Shown one piece after another: positions 5,290 to 10,526 of a DNA stretch of 10,526 nt; the stretch's first letter is position 1; each line of letters begins with the position of its first letter. Made by a program: the position numbers and the translations under genes. This DNA comes from Rhodobacteraceae bacterium UBA2776 (lineage in GTDB: Bacteria; Pseudomonadota; Alphaproteobacteria; Rhodobacterales; Rhodobacteraceae), in assembly GCA_002352425.1 (NCBI GenBank), contig DEIK01000092.1, positions 2,939 to 13,464 of the forward strand, in the 5' to 3' direction. Below the pieces are notes generated by a model. It searched no databases. It was not told where the DNA came from and saw nothing but the letters and a program-made list of their open reading frames with translations.

Positions 5290-5639
5290 TCAGTACCTTT
5301 TTTGGGCAGAAAAATAGGCTTAGATGTCTTCGATGTCTTGATCGCTTAGATAACTCGCCCGTTCCGACATCATCGACATTTCGTGATCATTCACACGCTC
5401 GCGCGATTTATACTGTTTTAAGGTTCTGGCCAAATAGCTGGCGGGTTGCCCGGTCAGGATGGGCACCGAAATATAGGCGTCGCTTGTCTCTGGTGACGAC
5501 CGGTCATTTCCGGTCAACCCGTGGGATCCGATACAGTGCCATGACAGGGCGCGTTCTTTGCCGCGGTCGTATCACCTTCGGCAAAGGCCGGCGCAATGTT
5601 CGTGGCGGCAATGAGAATAAGTCTTGCTAGTCTGCGCAT
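5290..5639 (-). pseudogene. Broken gene for a small secreted c-type cytochrome
   Basis: From an ATG at 5639 the frame encodes a signal peptide (MRRLARLILIAATNIAPAFA) and then a haem-site region reading NAPCHG, where an intact protein would have C-x-x-C-H-G; the first Cys is missing. The frame ends at a TGA at 5514-5516. Similarity continues one frame over from 5517, with VPILTGQPASYLARTLKQY, the segment RERVNDHEMSMM (the Met ligand region) and YLSDQDIEDI. It is then stopped by TAA at 5320-5322, after which AYFSAQ continues the expected C-terminus to a TGA at 5290. So there is a deletion or shift near the haem site and a late nonsense codon. The family is class I, cytochrome c553/c4-like. A GAGGGGA ribosome-binding site and a good promoter remain. 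Its place just upstream of the b561 fusion suggests it was once its redox partner. Confidence 0.83.
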
Positions 5640-5674
5640 TGCTGTCCCCTCTAAAAGGTTACTTCAACGATCAC

Positions 5675-5703
5675 AGGATAACACATATGTAGGTTTTCCT
5701 CAA
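5675..5703 (-). promoter_or_regulatory. Candidate promoter of the broken cytochrome c gene
   Basis: On the minus strand TTGAGG (5698-5703) and TATCCT (5675-5680) are 17 bases apart. The start codon is 35 bases downstream of the -10 box. It may still contribute to transcription of the b561-YceI gene. Confidence 0.5.
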
Positions 5704-5784
5704 TAGTTTCACCTTTTGGGAGGGCGCGACGTCGTGAAAATGCGCGGGAAATCGGCAATGCCCTAGCAACAGTGCCGCGAGAGA

Positions 5785-5813
5785 TTGCGTATGGGATAAA
5801 GGCGGGGTATTTG
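5785..5813 (+). promoter_or_regulatory. Candidate promoter of the fabD-fabG operon
   Basis: TTGCGT (5785-5790) and TATTTG (5808-5813) are 17 bases apart, with the fabD ATG 35 bases beyond the -10 box. No operator was recognised. Confidence 0.45.
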
Positions 5814-5848
5814 CTGTTAAAAAGCTTAACACAATAGGAGAGTGGCCA

Positions 5849-6796
5849 ATGAGCCGAGCATTTGTATTTCCGGGACAAGGGGCGCAGACCATTGGGATGG
5901 GGCGCGATATGGCGGCTGCATATCCGGCCGCGCAAGCTGTATTTGATGAGGTCGATGAGGCGCTGGGCGAAAGCCTGAGCGCTTTGATCTGGGAGGGCGA
6001 GCAAGAAGTGTTGACCCTGACCGCCAATGCGCAGCCTGCGTTGATGGCGAATTCGATTGCAGCGTTGCGGGCATTGGAAGCCGAAGGTGTTGCGGTGACG
6101 GATGCGGCCTATGTGGCGGGGCATTCGCTTGGGGAATATTCGGCGTTGGCGGCTGTTGGTGCGATTTCGATTGCAGACACGGCGCGGCTGTTGCGCACAC
6201 GTGGGACGGCCATGCAAGAGGCTGTGCCTGTTGGGATTGGCGCGATGGCGGCTTTGTTGGGGCTGGATTTTGCCGCTGTGCAAGAGGTCGCTGCCGAGGC
6301 GGCGCAGGGCGAGGTCTGCCAAGCGGCCAATGACAATGATCCGGGCCAAGTTGTGGTGTCGGGCCATAAGGCGGCCGTCGAGCGAGCCTGCGAGATTGCA
6401 AAGGCGCGTGGCGCGCGGCGGGCGATGTTACTGCCGGTGTCAGCGCCGTTTCATTGTTCTTTGATGCAGCCTGCAGCTGATGTGATGGCACAGGCGCTGG
6501 CGGATGTGACGATCAACACGCCAAGCGTGCCACTGGTGGCCAATGTACGGGCCGAGGCGGTGTCTGATCCTGATATGATCCGCGAATTGCTGGTCGAGCA
6601 GGTGACGGGATCGGTGCGCTGGCGCGAATCTGTGGGCTATATGGCCGCGCAGGGTGTTGACGAGATTTGGGAGATCGGTGCAGGCAAAGCCCTATGCGGC
6701 ATGGTCCGCCGGATTGCCAAAGAGGTGACAACCAAGGCTGTAGGGGCACCGGATGACGTTGCCGCAGTTTTGGAACATATGAAAGGTGAGGCATAA
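5849..6796 (+). CDS. fabD: Malonyl CoA-acyl carrier protein transacylase
   Basis: The enzyme moves the malonyl group from CoA to the phosphopantetheine arm of AcpP, the priming step for chain elongation in type II fatty-acid synthesis in the cytoplasm. The 315-residue sequence shows all key sites: FPGQGAQ at 7-13, the nucleophile Ser93 in GHSLGE, Arg118 in RGTAM, His202 in SAPFHCSLM and Gln251 in VEQVTGSVRW, matching E. coli Ser92, Arg117, His201 and Gln250 within one position. Length is normal for the family. The ATG is preceded by AGGAG at the right distance. The stop overlaps the fabG start by one base (TAATG), so translation is coupled. No damage is visible. Confidence 0.97.
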   Translation: MSRAFVFPGQGAQTIGMGRDMAAAYPAAQAVFDEVDEALGESLSALIWEGEQEVLTLTANAQPALMANSIAALRALEAEGVAVTDAAYVAGHSLGEYSALAAVGAISIADTARLLRTRGTAMQEAVPVGIGAMAALLGLDFAAVQEVAAEAAQGEVCQAANDNDPGQVVVSGHKAAVERACEIAKARGARRAMLLPVSAPFHCSLMQPAADVMAQALADVTINTPSVPLVANVRAEAVSDPDMIRELLVEQVTGSVRWRESVGYMAAQGVDEIWEIGAGKALCGMVRRIAKEVTTKAVGAPDDVAAVLEHMKGEA

Positions 6797-7533
6797 TGTT
6801 TGATTTAACAGGAAAACGCGCGCTGATTACGGGCGCTTCGGGTGGCATTGGCGGGGCGATTGCCACGGCCTTGCATGGGGCAGGCGCAACGGTTGCGCTT
6901 TCCGGCACGCGGGTTGAGCCGTTGGAGGCATTGGCGGCTGCGCTGAATGAGCGGGCCCATGTGGTGCCGTGCAACCTGTCGGACGCTGATGCGGTGGAGG
7001 CCCTGCCAAAGCAAGCGATCGAGGCGATGGGGGGCTTGGATATTTTGGTCAACAACGCCGGTATCACCCGTGACAACCTGTTTATGCGCATGAAAGACGA
7101 AGATTGGGACGCGGTTTTGAATGTGAACCTGACCAGCACCATGCGTCTGTGTCGTGGCGTGATGCGTCCGATGATGAAGGCGCGCTGGGGGCGGATTGTG
7201 AATATTTCCAGCATCGTTGGCACCACGGGCAATCCGGGACAGGCCAACTATTCGGCCGCCAAGGCCGGTATGATCGCAATGGGCAAGAGTATTGCGCAAG
7301 AGGTCGCCAGCCGTGGCATTACCGTGAATGCGGTTGCCCCCGGGTTTATTGCCACACCGATGACGGATGCGCTGAATGACGACCAAAAGGGTGTAATCAA
7401 CAAACAAATCCCTGCGGGTCGGATGGGCACACCTGAGGAGATCGCGGCGGCGGTGCTGTATTTGGCATCAGAGGAAGCCGGATACGTCACGGGGGCGACG
7501 CTACATGTGAATGGCGGCATGACGATGGTGTGA
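6796..7533 (+). CDS. fabG: 3-oxoacyl-[acyl-carrier-protein] reductase
   Basis: FabG reduces beta-ketoacyl-ACP to beta-hydroxyacyl-ACP with NADPH, the first reduction in each elongation cycle. The 245-residue protein is a classical short-chain dehydrogenase: cofactor motif TGASGGIG at 12-19, NNAG at 86-89, and the active-site tetrad Asn111, Ser139, Tyr152, Lys156 in NVNLT, NISSIVG and NYSAAKAG. APGFIATPMTD follows, and the C-terminus GYVTGATLHVNGGMTMV is the typical FabG ending. Length and residue numbering agree closely with E. coli FabG. The start overlaps the fabD stop by one base. The gene ends 4 bases before the aminotransferase-like gene. Confidence 0.97.
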   Translation: MFDLTGKRALITGASGGIGGAIATALHGAGATVALSGTRVEPLEALAAALNERAHVVPCNLSDADAVEALPKQAIEAMGGLDILVNNAGITRDNLFMRMKDEDWDAVLNVNLTSTMRLCRGVMRPMMKARWGRIVNISSIVGTTGNPGQANYSAAKAGMIAMGKSIAQEVASRGITVNAVAPGFIATPMTDALNDDQKGVINKQIPAGRMGTPEEIAAAVLYLASEEAGYVTGATLHVNGGMTMV

Positions 7534-7537
7534 TGCC

Positions 7538-8587
7538 ATGGGGGTGACGCAAACATCGGGGTACTTCAATGCGGCCAGCCACGGGGTACCTGATCCAGCA
7601 GTTTATCAGCGGGCGGCTGATTACCTGCGCTGCGAGGCCGAGGTGGGGCCAGAGCGGGCTGTGGCCACATGGGCGACCGAGATTGCAAATGTGCGCCGCT
7701 CTGTTGCGGACATGTTGGGCGGAAAGCCTGATGATATTGCGTTCTCATCAACCACAACAACCGCATGGCGATCAATGCTGTCGCACATGGATTTAGCGGG
7801 CAAACGGGTATTGGTGGCACCGCATGATTGGGGCGAGTATAATCGTACTTTAATGATGCGTGGCGATGTGACGGTCGAGGTCTTGCCTGAACTAGCAAAA
7901 GATAACCCAGATTTACAGGCTTGGGCCGCGCGCTTTGACGATGACGTCGCCGCGCTGTTTGTGCCGATGGTGACAGCTGTGGGCGGGTATCGCTATCCGG
8001 TTGAGGAGATCGGAACGCTGCCACGACCCCAAGGCATGCTTTATGCGGTGGACGGAGCGCAGGCGCTGGGCCAGATGCCGGTGGATGTGGGCGGGATTGG
8101 TTGTGATGCCTTTGTGGCAACGGGGCGCAAATGGTTGCGTGGTCCTCGGCAAGCGTCGATGGCATGGATCAGCGGGGGCTGTGCCTTCAAGGCCAAAGAT
8201 CTGGAGCCTGCGGATAAAAACATAGCGTTGCTGTTGGGGCTTGGGGTGGCTGTTGATCACTATCTGGGCACAGGGAGCAAAGAAGTTCAGGCGCAGATTC
8301 TGGCCAAATCAAACCAGTTGCGCGAGTGGGCCGCTTTGCAGGCGATTGAGGTGGCGTTTGGGACTACCGGAAGCGTTTCGCTGGCTGTAGAGGCCCAAAA
8401 AGCGGCTGATGTCGCGAAATCGGTGTTGGAGGCGGGTATTATTGCCAAGGTTCTGGATGCTGGACGCTTTGAGCCACAGGCGCAAATTTCACACCCGGCT
8501 TTTTTGCGCCTATCGCCGCATGTCTACACAACGGATCAGGATATGGATGAATTGCAAAATCTGTTGGCAGAGGTGTTTGGCCAATGA
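7538..8587 (+). CDS. Class V aminotransferase-like PLP enzyme
   Basis: The 349-residue protein has the fold type I layout of class V aminotransferases and cysteine desulfurase relatives. GYFNAASHG near residue 8 resembles the N-terminal substrate loop, VDGAQALGQ (171-179) supplies the PLP-ring Asp172, and TGRKWLRGPR (195-204) holds the PLP lysine, Lys198. The GRKWLRGP form is typical of the EgtE/isopenicillin-epimerase-like branch rather than of IscS or SerC; the substrate cannot be told. No desulfurase active-site Cys loop is evident. The gene starts 4 bases after the fabG stop with only a weak ribosome-binding site, so it probably depends on coupling. It sits between fabG and acpP although it has no known role in lipid synthesis. 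Confidence 0.85.
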   Translation: MGVTQTSGYFNAASHGVPDPAVYQRAADYLRCEAEVGPERAVATWATEIANVRRSVADMLGGKPDDIAFSSTTTTAWRSMLSHMDLAGKRVLVAPHDWGEYNRTLMMRGDVTVEVLPELAKDNPDLQAWAARFDDDVAALFVPMVTAVGGYRYPVEEIGTLPRPQGMLYAVDGAQALGQMPVDVGGIGCDAFVATGRKWLRGPRQASMAWISGGCAFKAKDLEPADKNIALLLGLGVAVDHYLGTGSKEVQAQILAKSNQLREWAALQAIEVAFGTTGSVSLAVEAQKAADVAKSVLEAGIIAKVLDAGRFEPQAQISHPAFLRLSPHVYTTDQDMDELQNLLAEVFGQ

Positions 8588-8599
8588 TCCGGGGAAAAA

Positions 8600-8615
8600 A
8601 GGCAATTTCCTGCCT
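8600..8615. other. Short hairpin after the aminotransferase gene
   Basis: AGGCA and TGCCT form a five-base stem around a six-base loop, 12 bases after the stop codon. The plus strand lacks a T tract after it; on the minus strand it is followed by six T. It may be a weak terminator or chance. Confidence 0.3.
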
Positions 8616-8678
8616 AAACCTTGTAATATAGACGATAAGCGCCATCTTTTTCATCACTGCTGTTGCCATCGAAAACAT

Positions 8679-8706
8679 TTGCCTTAGGGTCACGATGTGC
8701 TATAGG
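8679..8706 (+). promoter_or_regulatory. Probable promoter of acpP
   Basis: TTGCCT (8679-8684) and TATAGG (8701-8706) are separated by 16 bases. Transcription would begin near 8713, about 120 bases before the acpP start codon, allowing acpP to be expressed separately from, and more strongly than, fabD-fabG. Confidence 0.55.
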
Positions 8707-8835
8707 CGGCGCAGAATTCATCGGGGGGCGCGGGTTCGCGTTGGCCGGTATATCCGCGAAAGCGGGGTTTGGGTGTTCCAGTCGGGGCATCTGACAACAA
8801 AACGGGCAAGACCCTAAAAGATAAAGGAATAAACC

Positions 8836-9069
8836 ATGAGCGACATCGCAGACCGCGTTAAAAAGATTGTTGTCGAGCACCTGGGTGTGGAAGAAGACAA
8901 AGTAGCAGAAAAAGCATCATTCATTGATGATCTGGGCGCTGACAGCCTTGATACCGTTGAACTGGTTATGGCTTTTGAAGAAGAATTCGGGATCGAAATT
9001 CCGGATGACGCTGCTGAAACAATCCAGACATTTGGCGACGCTGTGTCGTTCATCACAAAAGCGTCTTAA
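8836..9069 (+). CDS. acpP: Acyl carrier protein
   Basis: AcpP carries the growing acyl chain on a phosphopantetheine arm during fatty-acid synthesis. The 77-residue product is small and acidic, with the standard four-helix ACP sequence: MSDIADRVKK start, the GADSLDTVELVM motif with attachment site Ser37, and EEEFGIEIPDDAAE in helix III and after. All conserved positions are present. The start is preceded by an AAAGGAA ribosome-binding element. The gene has its own promoter upstream and a strong terminator just downstream, which fits the need for large amounts of ACP. In many related genomes fabF follows acpP directly; here it does not. Confidence 0.97.
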   Translation: MSDIADRVKKIVVEHLGVEEDKVAEKASFIDDLGADSLDTVELVMAFEEEFGIEIPDDAAETIQTFGDAVSFITKAS

Positions 9070-9093
9070 GCTTTTAGTGAACCAGAGTTTGAG

Positions 9094-9124
9094 AACGGCG
9101 TCCCATTGCGGGGCGCCGTTTTTC
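9094..9124 (+). terminator. Rho-independent terminator after acpP
   Basis: AACGGCG (9094-9100) pairs with CGCCGTT (9114-9120); inner CCC and GGG extend the stem, and a run of T follows. It begins 25 bases after the acpP stop. Confidence 0.9.
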
Positions 9125-9138
9125 GTATGCGAGGCGTG

Positions 9139-9669
9139 ATGGTACCAGAGATCGAGACAGAACGGTTGCAGTTGGCTGCGCCTTTGCTTGCGGATTTCAA
9201 CGCATTTGCGCGGCTGGTAAACCTGCCCGAAGTCTATCGTTTTATCAATGGCAGAGCGCGTCCCGAGACACAATTATGGGCGGCATATATGGCCAATATC
9301 GGTGCGTGGACTGCGCTGGGCCGTGGCATGTGGCTGGTGAAGCGGCGTGATACCGGTGCGATGATTGGGCAAGTTGGGTTTCCTTGCGCGATGCGAGGTC
9401 ACGGTGTTGGGTTTGATGAATTTCCCGAAGCCGGTTGGTTGTTTGAGGGGGGTGCACAGGGGCAGGGCTATGCCCATGAGGCCATGAGTGCAGCGCTGGG
9501 CTGGTTTGACAGCGCTGGACAGGCGGATCGCGCTGTTTGCATGATTGATCCGGCCAACGTGGGATCGACACGGTTGGCGGATAAGTTGGGCTTTGTAAAG
9601 ACGCGATTGTCCCCGTTTGAGGGGGCTGATTTGCAATTGTTCGAGCGTCGGATTTCGTCTTTGCCTTAA
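9139..9669 (+). CDS. GNAT family N-acetyltransferase (RimJ/RimL type)
   Basis: The 176-residue protein begins VPEIETERLQL after the start Met, the usual RimJ/RimL-like opening (ETERL-x-L). The acetyl-CoA pyrophosphate-binding loop is QGQGYAHEA at 107-115, and the later motif PANVGSTRLADKLGF at 138-152 is the typical GNAT region ending in LGF. It transfers an acetyl group from acetyl-CoA to an amine; the substrate cannot be told. I chose the ATG at 9139 because ETERL then lies at the normal distance from the start; in-frame codons at 9106 and 9127 would begin within or against the acpP terminator. A GAGG lies seven bases upstream. The gene follows the terminator, so it needs its own weak promoter or read-through. 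Confidence 0.88.
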   Translation: MVPEIETERLQLAAPLLADFNAFARLVNLPEVYRFINGRARPETQLWAAYMANIGAWTALGRGMWLVKRRDTGAMIGQVGFPCAMRGHGVGFDEFPEAGWLFEGGAQGQGYAHEAMSAALGWFDSAGQADRAVCMIDPANVGSTRLADKLGFVKTRLSPFEGADLQLFERRISSLP

Positions 9670-9822
9670 GGACTGACGCGTTGAATTTTCCGCATTTTTG
9701 GGCTGCTTGTTCAAATTTTTCCGTGGATTTCGGGATATTTTACCTAACTGCCGCTTAGCTCTGGTGTCGGCGTGGGAAATTATTCTAGGGTCGCGCAAAA
9801 TATACCCTTGAAAGGAAATCAA

Positions 9823-10526
9823 ATGCCAAGCGCCGCACGCGGACTGATTTACGATGATATTACCCAAACAATGGGCGGAACACCTTTGGTGCGCCTATCA
9901 CGGCTTGCGGCGCAAACCGGTGCGAAGGGCAATATTTTGGCCAAGCTTGAATTCATGAACCCGCTGAATTCGGTGAAAGACCGGATTGGGGTGGGGATGG
10001 TGGATGCGCTGGAGGCTTCGGGTGCGTTGAAGCCCGGCGGGACGTTGATCGAACCCACGTCCGGCAACACGGGCATTGCGCTGGCATTCGTTTGTGCAGC
10101 GCGCGGGTATAAACTGATCCTGACCATGCCCGAGTCCATGTCCATTGAGCGGCGCAAGATGTTGGCGTTGTTGGGCGCGCGATTGGAGCTGACCGAAGCC
10201 GCAAAAGGTATGAAGGGCGCGATTGCGCGGGCGGAGGAGCTGCAGGCCGAGATTGCGGGGTCAATCATTCCGCAGCAGTTTGAAAACCCAGCCAATCCAG
10301 CGATCCATGTGAAAACCACCGCCGAGGAAATCTGGAAAGATACCGATGGGGCAGTTGATGTCTTCATTTCGGGCGTTGGCACGGGTGGTACGATCACGGG
10401 CGTTGGCGGGATTCTTAAGGAACGCAATCCAGATGTGAAGATCATCGCGGTTGAGCCTGCCGCCAGCCCTGTTTTGTCGGGTGGTGATCCGGGGCCGCAT
10501 AAAATTCAGGGGATTGGCGCGGGGTT
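9823..10526 (+). CDS. cysK: Cysteine synthase A (O-acetylserine sulfhydrylase), 5' part
   Basis: The visible 234 codons cover about two thirds of the enzyme, which makes L-cysteine from O-acetylserine and sulfide with PLP. Seen here: GGTPLVRL at 18-25, the PLP lysine Lys52 in NPLNSVKDRIG, the substrate loop PTSGNTGIAL at 79-88, QQFENPANPA at 151-160, and the PLP-phosphate loop GVGTGGTITG at 184-193. The order and spacing agree with the CysK/CysM family. CysK is preferred over CysM because of the MPESMSIERR segment and the overall resemblance. The ATG is preceded by AAAGGAAA. No convincing promoter was found in the 153 bases upstream. The frame stays open to the window end. Confidence 0.94.
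   Translation, partial: MPSAARGLIYDDITQTMGGTPLVRLSRLAAQTGAKGNILAKLEFMNPLNSVKDRIGVGMVDALEASGALKPGGTLIEPTSGNTGIALAFVCAARGYKLILTMPESMSIERRKMLALLGARLELTEAAKGMKGAIARAEELQAEIAGSIIPQQFENPANPAIHVKTTAEEIWKDTDGAVDVFISGVGTGGTITGVGGILKERNPDVKIIAVEPAASPVLSGGDPGPHKIQGIGAG

Larger units (their letters stand above)
8588..8835. other. Intergenic region before acpP
   Basis: About 248 bases without a recognised gene. It contains the hairpin at 8600-8615 just after the aminotransferase stop, the acpP promoter at 8679-8706, and then about 120 bases of presumed leader. I see no small protein gene, and no leader RNA class that I can name. Confidence 0.55.

Noticed and set aside
5241..5630. Plus-strand frame over the cytochrome c remnant
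   Set aside because: The minus strand shows signal-peptide and cytochrome c similarity; the plus frame is only its antisense shadow.
9670..9822. Promoter and CysB-type site before cysK
   Set aside because: The candidate -10 boxes (near 9736, 9781 and 9801) lack acceptable -35 partners, and no clear operator was found.

Overview
The window looks like chromosome of a marine alphaproteobacterium of the Rhodobacterales / Roseobacter type. This is inferred from the protein sequences (S6, FabD, FabG, ACP, CysK, a cytochrome b561-YceI fusion) and from a GC content that is moderate to high in the core genes; no search was run. Most of the window is housekeeping sequence, interrupted between about 2.16 kb and 3.95 kb by an accessory, partly AT-rich stretch of Rhs (polymorphic toxin) debris.

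Layout. At 1-51 (minus) is the start of rpsR (S18), preceded on the same strand by rpsF (S6, 78-431) with a recognisable promoter and a roughly 105-nt leader. Divergent from it is a two-helix membrane protein of unknown function (727-1371, plus), then a secreted YceI protein (1529-2104, plus) with a strong terminator. A 44-codon membrane-peptide gene with a good Shine-Dalgarno follows at 2357-2491. The accessory stretch, read on the minus strand, holds an orphan Rhs C-terminal tip (end of a Hint-like autoprocessing domain plus a toxin domain with a ParB-like motif, 3451-3855), an overlapping probable immunity gene (3134-3472), and two decayed copies of the end of the Rhs core (about 3022-3078 and 2488-2793). 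No full Rhs body is present in the window.

Next, on the minus strand, is a membrane cytochrome b561 fused to a periplasmic YceI domain (3954-5150). Upstream of it is a small secreted c-type cytochrome gene broken by at least a frameshift and a nonsense codon (5290-5639), which keeps a good promoter. From 5849 on the plus strand comes fatty-acid synthesis: fabD and fabG overlap by one base, a class V aminotransferase-like gene follows 4 bases later, and acpP has its own promoter and terminator. An N-acetyltransferase gene and the first two thirds of cysK (cut by the window end) close the window.

How the parts fit. FabD loads malonyl groups onto AcpP and FabG reduces the resulting beta-ketoacyl-ACP, so three of these genes form one pathway. 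The aminotransferase in the middle has no obvious place in it. The two YceI proteins and the broken cytochrome c suggest a former periplasmic redox or isoprenoid-related group that is now split by, or adjacent to, the Rhs debris. The most interesting item is the orphan Rhs toxin/immunity cassette with its flanking core-homology remnants, which resembles a silent cassette of the kind thought to swap tips by recombination.
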